Positions 53,329 through 64,000 of a DNA stretch of 64,000 nucleotides are shown here, piece by piece. The stretch is taken from positions 248,001 through 312,000 of the forward strand of contig NZ_KB907208.1 in the NCBI RefSeq assembly GCF_000381885.1, read 5' to 3'. Under the pieces are notes generated by a model that saw nothing but the letters and a program-made list of their open reading frames with translations, had not been told where the DNA came from and made no database searches. The position numbers and the translations under genes were made by a program. The stretch comes from Actinomadura atramentaria DSM 43919. Its GTDB lineage: Bacteria; Actinomycetota; Actinomycetes; Streptosporangiales; Streptosporangiaceae. Positions within the stretch are counted from its first letter, which is position 1. The number at the start of each line of letters is the position of its first letter.

Positions 53329-53753
53329 CCGCCCCCGACGGCGTCGTCGGGTACGTGCCCGGCGCGTTCGACATGTTCCACATCGGGCACCTCAACATCC
53401 TGCGGCGCGCCCGCACCCAGTGCGACCGCCTGATCGCGGGCGTCGTCACCGACGAGGTCCTGGTCCGGGCGAAGGGCCGCCCGCCGATCGTCCCGCACGC
53501 CGAGCGGCTGGCGGTCGTCGGCGGGATGGGCTGCGTGGACGAGGTCGTCACCGACGTGTCCAGCGACAAGGTCGTCATGTGGCGGCGGCTCGGCTTCGAC
53601 GTCCTGTTCAAGGGCGACGACTGGAAGGGCACCGAGAAGGGTGACCGGCTGGAGCGCGACCTCGGCGCGGTCGGCGTCCGCGTCCTGTACTTCCCCTACA
53701 CCGTCCACACGTCGAGCAGCGCGCTGCGCCAGCTCATCACCGGCCGCTCCTGA
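53325..53753 (+). CDS. Glycerol-3-phosphate cytidylyltransferase-like (TagD-type) nucleotidyltransferase
   Basis: 142 aa from GTG 53325. Full TagD-like set: GYVPGAFDMFHIGHLNILRRA with HIGH near 18-21, the Lys-bearing VRAKGRPPIVPHAERL near 47, CVDEVV near 70, LFKGDDWKGTEKGDRLE near 95 and the CTP-binding YTVHTSSSALR near 128. Length is that of TagD (about 130). Makes CDP-glycerol, or CDP linked to a similar phospho-alcohol. Last gene of the cassette; a hairpin follows. Confidence 0.88.
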   Translation: MTAPDGVVGYVPGAFDMFHIGHLNILRRARTQCDRLIAGVVTDEVLVRAKGRPPIVPHAERLAVVGGMGCVDEVVTDVSSDKVVMWRRLGFDVLFKGDDWKGTEKGDRLERDLGAVGVRVLYFPYTVHTSSSALRQLITGRS

Positions 53754-53780
53754 CCGCTTCCGACCGACGGCCGGAAGCGG
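53754..53780. terminator. Hairpin between the cassette and the convergent methyltransferase gene
   Basis: A perfect 9-bp stem (53754-53762 with 53772-53780) and a 9-nt loop begin at the cassette stop, 11 bp before the opposite stop. Confidence 0.65.
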
Positions 53781-53790
53781 CCATCCGGCG

Positions 53791-54525
53791 TCAGATGAGC
53801 CGGGCGAAGCGGTTCTCGGGTTTGCGGATGACGAGGGCGACGTCGGTGTGGGCGGCGGTGAGGCGGCCCCGGGAGCAGGCCGCGACGGCGCGGCACAGGC
53901 CGGAGACCGCGCCGGCGCCCGCGCCGAGCGTGGCGAGGGTGTCGCGGGACGTGCGCTCCTCGGCGATCACCAGGCCGCGCATGACGCAGTACCACTGCAT
54001 GCCCTGCCGGGACGCGACGCGCTCGTAGTGGCCCGCGGGCGGCGGGACGGGCCGGTCGTCCGGCCAGCTCGGCAGCCGCGCCGCCAGGCCGAGCGGGAGC
54101 CGCCGGTCCAGGAACCCGAACGCGCTGTCGCGGTCGCGCAGCCGCAGCAGCAGCAGCCCGCCGGGCCGCAGCGCCGCCACGAAGCGGTCCAGGACGAGTT
54201 CGGCGTGCGGCACCCGTTCGATGAGGTAGGGCGCGTGGACGATGTCGAACGCGCGCGGCGGCAGCGGCGCGGTCCGCAGGTCGCCCAGATGCCACGCCGA
54301 CAGGTCGGTGCGGGACCGGACGTGCGCGCGCGCCGCCGGGGTGTCGAGGTCGATGCCGGTGACCTGGTGTCCCGCCCCGCCCTCCGGCGGCCCGAGGCAC
54401 AGCCCGCCGCCCCAGCCGCACCCGGCCTCCAGGATGTGCAGCCGGTCGTTCGGCCGGTCGGCCGCGTACTGGCGGGCGCGTTCGGTGAACAGGTCGCCGT
54501 CGCTGTCCGATCGGAGTTCGGTCAC
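53791..54525 (-). CDS. SAM-dependent methyltransferase, class I
   Basis: 244 aa from GTG 54525. Motif I LHILEAGCGWGGGL near residue 29, the acidic motif II VTGIDLDTPAARAHV near 55, the motif III region WHLGDLRTAPLPPRAFDIVHAPYLIERVPH near 75-105, and LRPGGLLLLRLRD near 120. A 100-residue C-terminal part (YERVASRQGMQWYCVMRGLVIAEERTS) replaces the usual beta-strands and could bind the substrate. No substrate can be assigned. Convergent with the CDP-alcohol cassette and divergent from mfd. Confidence 0.8.
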   Translation of the reverse strand: MTELRSDSDGDLFTERARQYAADRPNDRLHILEAGCGWGGGLCLGPPEGGAGHQVTGIDLDTPAARAHVRSRTDLSAWHLGDLRTAPLPPRAFDIVHAPYLIERVPHAELVLDRFVAALRPGGLLLLRLRDRDSAFGFLDRRLPLGLAARLPSWPDDRPVPPPAGHYERVASRQGMQWYCVMRGLVIAEERTSRDTLATLGAGAGAVSGLCRAVAACSRGRLTAAHTDVALVIRKPENRFARLI

Positions 54526-54746
54526 AACCTCGCAGCGTAACCAATCGACTGCGGAGTGTCCGCTATTTACCGCTTCTCGTGTCGGTCCGTGTCGGTCGGC
54601 GCGCGCCGGTCGGGCTGGGCCGCGGGGCACCTCGCGCGGGCGCGTAGGCTGGAGTCCTACCAGCCGGGCCGCGTCAGGTTTCCGGTTTCTCGTGCTGCGT
54701 TCCGGCGGCGCGTTCTTCTCCGCGATGGTTGGGGCTGCGGGAGCGG

Positions 54747-58256
<3,510 letters not shown>

Positions 58257-58299
58257 GCTGGCGCCCGCTGATCACCACCTGCCGAGCAAGGAGTCACCC

Positions 58300-58941
58300 G
58301 TGCCCCGGACGCCCGTCAAGGCCGCCGCCGTCGCCGCGCTCGCCATCGGCGCGCTCGCCGGATGCGGCTCGTCCCCGGTGAAGGCGGGGAGCGCCGCCAT
58401 CGTCGGGAACGACCGGATCACCACCGCGTCGCTCGACCGGGACGTCCGCGACTGGCGGGCCCAGTTCCTCGACAACCAGCCCGCGAACGCGGCGATGGCG
58501 CAGAGCGGCGCGTCGTCCGACAGCGTCCGCAAGGCGCTGAACGTCCGCGTGCTGCTGCGGCTGGCCGACCGCACCGCCGACCGGGCCGGGATCGACGTCA
58601 CCGGCGGGCAGCTCGCGATGATCCGCGCCCAGTTCGCGCAACGGCCCGGCGGGGTCGACGCCGTGACGCTCTCCAACGGGCTGCCGACGCGCTACACCGG
58701 CGACATCGTCCGCTACTTCGCCATCACCAACGCGCTCGCGACGCGGCTGCTGCCCGGCGGCACGACCGGGAACCCGCAGCAGGCGCAGGCGGCGTTGCGG
58801 GCCGCGCAGAAGCAGATCGCCGACACCGCCGCGTCCACCCGCGTCGAGATCAACCCGCGCTACGGCACGTTCGACCGGGCCACCGCGTCGATCGGACCGG
58901 TCACCTCGCAGTTGTCGGGCACCGAGCAGGGGATCGGATGA
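58300..58941 (+). CDS. SurA_N-like secreted lipoprotein
   Basis: 213 aa from GTG 58300, with AAGGAG 6 nt upstream. Lipoprotein signal with lipobox GALAGC (Cys22). The region after it, SAAIVGNDRITTASLDRDVRDWRAQF, matches the start of SurA-type chaperone N-domains. The following helices to about 160 also fit. There is no PPIase (parvulin) domain, so it would act as a chaperone only. The C-terminus NPRYGTFDRATASIGP is common in actinobacterial copies between mfd and mazG. The stop overlaps mazG by 4 nt. Confidence 0.85.
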   Translation: MPRTPVKAAAVAALAIGALAGCGSSPVKAGSAAIVGNDRITTASLDRDVRDWRAQFLDNQPANAAMAQSGASSDSVRKALNVRVLLRLADRTADRAGIDVTGGQLAMIRAQFAQRPGGVDAVTLSNGLPTRYTGDIVRYFAITNALATRLLPGGTTGNPQQAQAALRAAQKQIADTAASTRVEINPRYGTFDRATASIGPVTSQLSGTEQGIG

Positions 58942-59897
58942 GCCTGGTCCTGCTGGCCACCAGCCACCGGGTCGCGCCCGGCCTGCTGAGCTGGCGCGCG
59001 TGGGACGCGCTGCGCTCGGCGGACCGCGTCCTCGCGCGCCCCGGCCACCCGCTGCTGCCGTACCTCGCGGACGCGGACGTCGCCGCCGAGACCGTCGCCG
59101 AACCCGACCCGGCCGCGCTCGTCGCCGCCGCGCGGGCCGGGTCGGCGCTGTGGATCGCCGCGCCGGACGGCGACGAGCCGCTGCTGCGCGCCGTCGGGAA
59201 CCTCGTGCTCGCCGACCCGGTGGACGTCGAGGTCGTCCACGGGTCCTACGACCTGCCGGGCGCGCGGCTGCTCGACCTCGTCTCGGTCATGGACACGCTG
59301 CGCCGCGAGTGCCCGTGGGACCGCGAGCAGACGCACGCGACGCTCGTCCCGTACCTGCTGGAGGAGTCCTACGAGGTCGCGGACGCCGTCGCGGACGGGG
59401 ACCTCGGCGCGCTCCGCGAAGAACTGGGCGACGTGCTGATGCAGGTCGCGTTCCACTCCGTCGTCGCCGCCGAGCGCGCCGACGACACGCGGTTCACGAT
59501 CGACGACGTCGCGGGCGGGATCGTGGACAAGCTCGTCCGGCGGCACCCGCACGTGTTCGCCGACGTCGCCGTGTCCGGCGCGGCCGAGGTCAACGCCAAC
59601 TGGGAGCAGATCAAGAAGGCCGAGCGGGAGGCGCGGCGCGGGGCGGCGGCGTCCGTGCTGGACGGCGTCCCGATGGGGCAGCCCGCCCTGACGCTCGCCG
59701 CGCAGCTCCAGCGCCGCGCGGGCCGCGTCGAGCTGCCCGCCGACGAGTTCGCGTTCGCCGGGCCGGAGTTCGGGGCGCGGCTGTTCGCGCTGGTCGGGGA
59801 GGCGCGCGCCGCGGGCCGCGACCCGGAGGCGGAGCTGCGCGAGGTCGCGCGGGCGTTCGCCGACCGGGTCCGCGCGCACGAGCGCGGCACCGGCTGA
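58938..59897 (+). CDS. mazG: Nucleoside triphosphate pyrophosphohydrolase MazG
   Basis: 319 aa from ATG 58938. Residues 1-95 are a degenerate tetrapyrrole-methylase-like extension common in actinobacterial MazG. The first MazG domain starts at about 113: MDTLRRECPWDREQTHATLVPYLLEESYEVADAV with the metal ligands ExxE, then LREELGDVLMQVAFHSVVA (ExxxD). KLVRRHPHVF and NWEQIKKAER follow. The C-terminal half lacks a full second active site. It hydrolyses NTPs/dNTPs to NMP and pyrophosphate, clearing damaged nucleotides. Coupled to the SurA-like gene. Confidence 0.94.
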   Translation: MSLVLLATSHRVAPGLLSWRAWDALRSADRVLARPGHPLLPYLADADVAAETVAEPDPAALVAAARAGSALWIAAPDGDEPLLRAVGNLVLADPVDVEVVHGSYDLPGARLLDLVSVMDTLRRECPWDREQTHATLVPYLLEESYEVADAVADGDLGALREELGDVLMQVAFHSVVAAERADDTRFTIDDVAGGIVDKLVRRHPHVFADVAVSGAAEVNANWEQIKKAEREARRGAAASVLDGVPMGQPALTLAAQLQRRAGRVELPADEFAFAGPEFGARLFALVGEARAAGRDPEAELREVARAFADRVRAHERGTG

Positions 59898-59976
59898 CCC
59901 GCGCCGGTTGGGGGATCGGCGCGCCGGGTAGGGCGGGAACGAGTAGATCTTTCGCTTTGTGGATCGGGGGACCACC

Positions 59977-60921
59977 ATGCGAGCCATCGCCGTGTCCGAG
60001 TACGGCGCGACGCCGTCCGCGGTCGAGCTGCCGCGGCCCGAGCCCGGGCCCGGCGAGATCCTGGTCAAGCTGGTCGCGGCGGGGCTGAACCCGGTGGACT
60101 GGAAGATCGTCGACGGGCTGCTCAAGGACACCGTCGAGGCGTCGTTCCCGCTCGTCGTCGGGACGGACGGCGCGGGCGTCGTCGCCGGGACGGGCCCGGA
60201 CGTCGACCGGTTCGCGGTCGGGGAGCAGATCTTCGGGCAGTTCCGCGACGTCGCGCGCGGCGTCGGCAGCTACGCCGAGTACGCCGTCGTCGCGCAGGAC
60301 GCGCCGCTCGCGCCGATGCCCGAGGGGATGATCTACTCGCAGGCCGCGGCCGTCCCGACCGCCGCGATGACCGGGTACACGATGGTCCGCGAGGCGCAGG
60401 TGGACGCCGGGCGCACGGTCCTGGTCGTCGGCGCGACGGGCGGCGTCGGGCAGATGGCGGTGCAGTTCGCCGCCGACCTCGGCGCGCGCGTCATCGCCAC
60501 CGCCCACCCCGACATGGCCGACGAGCTGCGGCGGCTCGGCGCGGACGAGACCGTGGACTACGGGCCCGGCGCGGACGTCTCCGAACAGGTCCTCGCCGGG
60601 CACTCCGGCGTGGACGCGGTGATCGACGTCGTCGGCGGCCCGCAGGACGTCGAGCACCGCGCCGGCCTGCTGCGGCCCGGCGGCGCGTACGTCAGTTCGA
60701 TCGGCGCGGTGAACCCCGACAAGATGGCCGCGCAGCAGCTCAGCGGCGTGAACGTCCACGCGGGCGGCTCCGGCGACCTGCTCCGCGTGATCGCCGAGAT
60801 GATAGACGCCTCCCGGATTCGGGTAGCCGTGCATCGGGAGGTCTCCCTGGAGGAGGCCCCCGCCGCGCTCGCGGCCGGCAGGCTCGGCGGCGCGCGCGGC
60901 AAGACCGTGATCCGCATCTGA
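59977..60921 (+). CDS. NADPH:quinone oxidoreductase-like (zinc-free medium-chain dehydrogenase)
   Basis: 314 aa from ATG 59977, with GGGGGA 5 nt upstream. MDR family: GroES-like N-domain with LVKLVAAGLNPVDWKIVDG near 28 and VVGTDGAGVV near 58; the Rossmann domain begins VLVVGATGGVGQMAVQFAADLGARVIATA near 148. The zinc ligands of alcohol dehydrogenases are absent. The C-terminal VHREVSLEEAPAALAAGRLGGARGKTVI is standard. It likely reduces quinones or enones with NADPH. The 75-aa coiled-coil gene follows after 13 nt. Confidence 0.88.
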   Translation: MRAIAVSEYGATPSAVELPRPEPGPGEILVKLVAAGLNPVDWKIVDGLLKDTVEASFPLVVGTDGAGVVAGTGPDVDRFAVGEQIFGQFRDVARGVGSYAEYAVVAQDAPLAPMPEGMIYSQAAAVPTAAMTGYTMVREAQVDAGRTVLVVGATGGVGQMAVQFAADLGARVIATAHPDMADELRRLGADETVDYGPGADVSEQVLAGHSGVDAVIDVVGGPQDVEHRAGLLRPGGAYVSSIGAVNPDKMAAQQLSGVNVHAGGSGDLLRVIAEMIDASRIRVAVHREVSLEEAPAALAAGRLGGARGKTVIRI

Positions 60922-60934
60922 CGGGGAGGCACCG

Positions 60935-61162
60935 GTGGAGGACATCGAGAAGCGCAAACGCGAGATCCAGGACCGCATCAAGGAGATCGACGAGACCCTG
61001 GAGACGCTGCAGGGCGAGCTGGGGACCAACGCCAGCGTCCCCGATCCGGGCGACTTCGCCGACGCCGGGCAGAACCTGCAGTCCCGCGCCGAGCGCGACA
61101 GCCAGGTCCAGACGCTGACGGAGGAGCGCGGTCGGCTGGACCGGGCGCTGGAAGGCTTCTGA
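60935..61162 (+). CDS. 75-aa coiled-coil protein, DksA-coil-like
   Basis: From GTG 60935, with GGGGAGG upstream. The whole protein is charged and helical: residues 1-30 and 45-75 have heptad spacing and are joined by a loop NASVPDPGDFADAGQNL, so it would fold as a helical hairpin. The loop with its acidic residues resembles the coiled-coil tip of DksA/TraR proteins, which enter the RNA polymerase secondary channel. There is no zinc-binding Cys domain. Assignment beyond a coiled-coil hairpin is speculative. Confidence 0.55.
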   Translation: MEDIEKRKREIQDRIKEIDETLETLQGELGTNASVPDPGDFADAGQNLQSRAERDSQVQTLTEERGRLDRALEGF

Positions 61163-61222
61163 CCCCGGAACAAAGCGCGCGCCCGCCCGGTTGACGTCCG
61201 CGTCGAACCGGGAGGGAGCCCC

Positions 61223-61601
61223 ATGAACACCTACGAGGAGTTCGCCCGCGCGACGGAGTTCTTCGACGCTGAGTTTCCAAGTCCCGGCCCACGGCCCTCG
61301 CCTGGCGGCTCGGGCCTCACCGGGCCTTGGCGAGCGCGGCATCGCTCCGCGATCTGGCCGGCGAAGCTCGCCTCCGGCATCGCTTCACCGGCCAGTTAAC
61401 GCACTCGCGCTGTGGCTGAGGCACTTTGAGGCAGACCCTGGGTCATGCTGAGGCGGCGTGCCGTGGACCGGCGCGCACGAGCTGCTGGAGCGGCGGGGCC
61501 GGGCCGCCGATGCGGCCGTGTTCCGGCGGCTGGCCCGCGCGCTCGGCGCGGCCCCGGCGGAGCCGGTGGCGATGTCGGTGACGGCGGCCGACCTGGCGTG
61601 A
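61223..61601 (+). pseudogene. Small gene split by MITE copy B
   Basis: ATG 61223 with GGAGGG upstream starts a protein-like frame of 16 codons (MNTYEEFARATEFFDA, to 61270), after which the sequence enters the MITE at 61273 and soon hits a stop. After the element a frame from 61458 to the stop at 61601 reads VPWTGAHELLERRGRAADA and on to AAPAEPVAMSVTAADLA. The two parts are not in frame across the element. I infer one gene of roughly 65 codons interrupted by the insertion. Its family is not recognised. Confidence 0.5.
61273..61430. mobile_element. MITE-like element, copy B (inverted, ends degenerate)
   Basis: 158 bp that match the reverse complement of the inner 157 bp of copy A (20341-20497) at roughly 95%, judged by eye. 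The terminal 10 bases of each inverted repeat seen in copy A (TAGGGCGTGT) are replaced by unrelated or decayed sequence, so this copy is probably older or immobile. Confidence 0.75.
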
Positions 61602-61609
61602 GCGTGTTT

Positions 61610-61636
61610 CCCCGGGCCGTCCCGCGCGGCCCGGGG
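61610..61636 (+). terminator. Hairpin terminator after the broken gene
   Basis: A perfect 10-bp stem (61610-61619 with 61627-61636) with a 7-nt loop, 9 nt after the stop at 61601. Confidence 0.65.
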
Positions 61637-61915
61637 CCGCCATTCTTTAATCGCCGAATTGCGGCTCGAATTTCTCGGCGCGTCACATGTTCACAAGTCG
61701 GTGCCCGTTTCGGGCGTCCGTATTAACGGCGCGTTCAGGCAGGGGTGGCACCGGCGTCCCGCCCGGTGCCGAACGGTCATCTTCCCTAGTAAACAAATGG
61801 TGTAACGCGGGGGCGCACCGCCTCTTGGCCGGAAGCGGACAGGGGTGGCGTTGTCAAATGCGTGAGTGGATTAACGTTCACGTTAATCACATCGCAGGCA
61901 ACGGAGCGGGTGCGC
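61637..61915 (+). promoter_or_regulatory. A/T-rich promoter region with 20-bp palindrome upstream of the BTAD-methyltransferase gene
   Basis: This region is markedly richer in A/T than the rest of the window. GATTAACG-TTCA-CGTTAATC (61869-61888) is a perfect 8-4-8 inverted repeat 28 bp before the chosen start. It is a strong operator candidate. No other gene is seen. Confidence 0.6.
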
Positions 61916-63313
61916 GTGATGGAACTTCGTCTTCTCGGCGAGCGGCTGGACGTCCGGGTGAACGGGACGGCCGCCCGGGTGGACGATCCCCGCGTCCGGC
62001 GGCTGCTGTGCGCCCTCGCGCTGTGCGACGGGAGCGCGCTGAGCGGCGCGGAGCTGGGCCGGCTCTTCGGCGCGGACGCGCCCGCCGTCGTCGCGGCCGC
62101 GCGCGCCGTGCTGGAACCCGCCGTCCTCTCCGGGGCGGACGGCGGCTGCCGCCTGGACGCGGACGGCGCGTACGTGGACGTCCGCGAGTTCCGCGCGCGG
62201 GCCCGGTGGGCGCGGGCGCTCGCGCACCGGCCCGTCGAGGGCTCCCCCGCCGGGCCGGGCGGCGCGGCGGCCGTGGTGTCGGCGTACCGGCGCGCGCTCG
62301 CGCTGTGGACGGGCCGTCCGCCCGGCGACGTCCCCGCCCCGGCGGGGGACCTGCTGCTGGCCGAGCTGCGCCGCGTCCGCGAGGAGATCGCCGGGGTGCT
62401 GCTGGCCGCCGGACGGCCCTGCGCCGTCATCGACGACGCGCGGCACTGGCTCGACCGCGACCCCGGCCACGAACGGATGCGGACGCTGCTGGAGACCGCC
62501 CTGGACCGGGCCGCCGGGTCGGCCCGCTCGCGGCCCGGCGGCGGTCCGGCGCTCGACGCGCGGCGGCCGTCGCCCGCGCGGATCTACGACCACTTCCTGG
62601 GCGGCAAGGACAACTACGCCGTGGACCGGGCCGCCGCCGCGGAGATCCGGGCGGCGGTCCCGGCCGCGCCGGGCGCCGCGCTGGCGAACCGGGCGTTCGT
62701 CGGGCGCGCCGTCCGGTACGCGGCGGGGGCGGGGGTCCGGCAGTTCCTCGACGTCGGCGCGGGGCTGCCGACGCGCGCGAACGTCCACGAGATCGCGCGC
62801 GCCGCGCTGCCCGGCGCGCGCGTCGTGTACGTCGACCGCGACCCCGTCGTGCTGAGCCACGGCCGGGCGCTGCTGGAGGACAGCGCGCACGTCGCCGTCG
62901 TCGAGGGCGACCTGCGCGACCCGGCCGGGCTGCTGCGGACGCCCCGGCTGCGCGAGCTGATCGACGTGCGGGAGCCCGTCGGGGTGCTGCTGTGCGCGGT
63001 GCTGCACTTCCTGCCCGACGAGGACGACCCGTACGGGCTCGTCGAGAAGCTGACGGCGGAGTTCCCCTCGGGCAGCCACCTCATCGTCACGCACGGCGCG
63101 GACGACGCCGACGGCGCCGCCGCCGCGCTGGCCGTCTACCGGCGGGCCGGGGTTCCGCTGCGGCCGCGCGCGTGCGCCGAGGTGGCCCGGTTCTTCGCCG
63201 GGTTCGACGTGCTGGACCCCGGCGTCGTGCGCGCCGCCGCGTGGCGGCCCGACCCGGGCGACCCCGCCGACGCGCCGGGGCTGCTGTGGGGCGCGGTCGG
63301 CCGCCGTCCGTGA
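61916..63313 (+). CDS. Fusion of SARP-like HTH/BTAD domain with DUF574-type SAM methyltransferase
   Basis: 465 aa from GTG 61916 (GGAG 9 nt upstream; ATG 61919 and GTG 61862 are alternatives). Residues 1-60 resemble the winged-helix start of AfsR/SARP regulators (MELRLLGERLDVRVNG, RRLLCALALCDGSALSGAELGRLF) but are degenerate. Residues about 85-195 look like a bacterial transcriptional activation domain (YRRALALWTGRPPGD, LLLAELRRVREEIAGVLLAAG, HWLDRDPGHERMRTLLETAL). From about 215 comes the DUF574 methyltransferase: PSPARIYDHFLGGKDNYAVDR, ANRAFVGRAVRYAA, QFLDVGAGLPTRANVHEIAR, VVYVDRDPVVLSHGRALL, and LCAVLHFLPDED. Such methyltransferases are numerous in spore-forming actinomycetes and mostly uncharacterised. 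Confidence 0.75.
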   Translation: MMELRLLGERLDVRVNGTAARVDDPRVRRLLCALALCDGSALSGAELGRLFGADAPAVVAAARAVLEPAVLSGADGGCRLDADGAYVDVREFRARARWARALAHRPVEGSPAGPGGAAAVVSAYRRALALWTGRPPGDVPAPAGDLLLAELRRVREEIAGVLLAAGRPCAVIDDARHWLDRDPGHERMRTLLETALDRAAGSARSRPGGGPALDARRPSPARIYDHFLGGKDNYAVDRAAAAEIRAAVPAAPGAALANRAFVGRAVRYAAGAGVRQFLDVGAGLPTRANVHEIARAALPGARVVYVDRDPVVLSHGRALLEDSAHVAVVEGDLRDPAGLLRTPRLRELIDVREPVGVLLCAVLHFLPDEDDPYGLVEKLTAEFPSGSHLIVTHGADDADGAAAALAVYRRAGVPLRPRACAEVARFFAGFDVLDPGVVRAAAWRPDPGDPADAPGLLWGAVGRRP

Positions 63314-63407
63314 TTCCGGACACGCGAGATCCCTGAACCCGGCGCTCTGTGCTGTCATCACATCCCGTGGAATTTCGTGATCTTACTTTCGGAGATGTGG
63401 TCGGCTG

Positions 63408-64000
63408 ATGGGCGAGTGGCGAGTCGAGGGGTTCACCGAGGTGCGCGAGCTGGGGCGCGGCGCGCAGGGGCGCGTCGTCCTCGCCCGGCACGACGACGCC
63501 GGGACGCCCGTCGCGATCAAGTACCTGACCGGTGCGTCCGCCGACCTCGACCGGCTGCGGGACGAGGCCGTGCTGCTCGGCCGCGTCGAGGACCCGCACG
63601 TCGCGCGGCTGTACCGGTTCGTCACCGGGCCGGACGGGGCGGCGATCGTCATGGAGGCGGTGGACGGCGTGCCGCTGCGGCGCGTCCTCGCCGAGCACGG
63701 GGCACTCGGGCCGGAGGCCGCGCTGGTCGTGCTGAAGGGGTCGCTGCTCGGGCTCGCGGCGGCGCACGCGGTCGGCGTCGTCCACCGGGACTACAAACCC
63801 GCGAACGTCGTCGTGCGCGGGGACGGGCTGAGCAAGCTCATCGACTTCGGGATCGCCGCGCCCGCCGGGGCGGACGGCGCGTCCGGGACGCCCGCGTACA
63901 TGCCGCCCGAGCAGTGGGCGGGACGGCCCGCCGGGCCCGCCGCCGACGTTTACGCCGCGACGTGCGTGTTCTTCGAGTGCGTGACGGGGCGCAAGCCGTT
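63408..64000 (+). CDS. Serine/threonine protein kinase, Hanks type (3' end outside window)
   Basis: ATG 63408; 197 complete codons are visible and the gene continues past 64000. Kinase subdomains: glycine loop LGRGAQGRVVLARH near 15-28, VAIK (Lys38), a helix-C Glu in LRDEAVLLGRVEDPHV, catalytic loop VVHRDYKPANVVV near 126, IDFGIA (DFG) near 146, activation/P+1 loop GTPAYMPPEQWAG near 161, and ADVYAATCVFFECVTGRKP. YKPAN replaces the usual LKPSN. PknB-type kinases act in the membrane, but whether this one has a membrane helix or sensor domain cannot be seen. Confidence 0.92.
   Translation, partial: MGEWRVEGFTEVRELGRGAQGRVVLARHDDAGTPVAIKYLTGASADLDRLRDEAVLLGRVEDPHVARLYRFVTGPDGAAIVMEAVDGVPLRRVLAEHGALGPEAALVVLKGSLLGLAAAHAVGVVHRDYKPANVVVRGDGLSKLIDFGIAAPAGADGASGTPAYMPPEQWAGRPAGPAADVYAATCVFFECVTGRKP

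Overview
The window is about 70% G+C, uses GTG starts freely and shows the codon bias of a high-GC actinomycete. The order metG-tatD-rpfB-ksgA-ispE-ABC-F, the glmU-prs-rplY-pth block, and the mfd-SurA-like-mazG run are typical of Actinobacteria. A SARP-type BTAD domain and a DUF574-type (S-adenosyl methyltransferase) domain suggest a spore-forming or filamentous lineage. Something like Streptosporangiales/Thermomonosporaceae is a guess, not a result. There are no rRNA genes, phage genes, intact transposases or CRISPR arrays. One tRNA, tRNA-Gln(UUG), is present.

Layout: 1-6.3 kb holds membrane-bound sugar transferases (a GT2 polyprenyl-phosphate-type enzyme and three multi-pass GT-C-like proteins). 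6.4-15.0 kb is housekeeping: metG, tatD, rpfB, ksgA, a GH26-like lipoprotein, ispE, a small membrane protein and an ABC-F ATPase. 15.0-18.2 kb carries a MarR regulator divergent from a trans-aconitate methyltransferase-like gene, then a fatty-acid desaturase with its own TetR regulator. 18.5-20.5 kb carries a tandemly duplicated HTH/LAGLIDADG-like protein, tRNA-Gln and a 175-bp MITE. 20.7-25.0 kb is glmU, prs, rplY and pth.

25-54 kb is a large cell-surface polymer region. It contains a WcaJ-type initiating sugar-phosphate transferase, cysQ and cysDN (sulfate activation), rmlA-rmlB-rmlD with rmlC (dTDP-L-rhamnose), a Wzy-like O-antigen ligase/polymerase, a secreted beta-helix protein and two tandem secreted beta-propeller proteins. 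It continues with two GT4 glycosyltransferases, a Wzz-like chain-length protein, a Wzx-like flippase, a TauE/SafE transporter, a fused ATP-sulfurylase-like/APS-kinase protein, and a cytidylyltransferase/CDP-alcohol phosphotransferase/cytidylyltransferase cassette. Together these could make and export a rhamnose-containing polymer. The doubled sulfate activation genes raise the possibility of sulfation, although no sulfotransferase is visible here.

54.7-64 kb holds mfd, a SurA-like lipoprotein, mazG, a quinone oxidoreductase, a coiled-coil mini-protein, a small gene broken by a second copy of the MITE, a BTAD-DUF574 methyltransferase fusion, and the start of a Ser/Thr protein kinase. The most unusual items are the tandem HTH/LAGLIDADG-like protein, the BTAD-methyltransferase fusion, the CDP-alcohol cassette, a G-rich promoter element shared by glmU and rplY, and the triple-operator marR/tam promoter.
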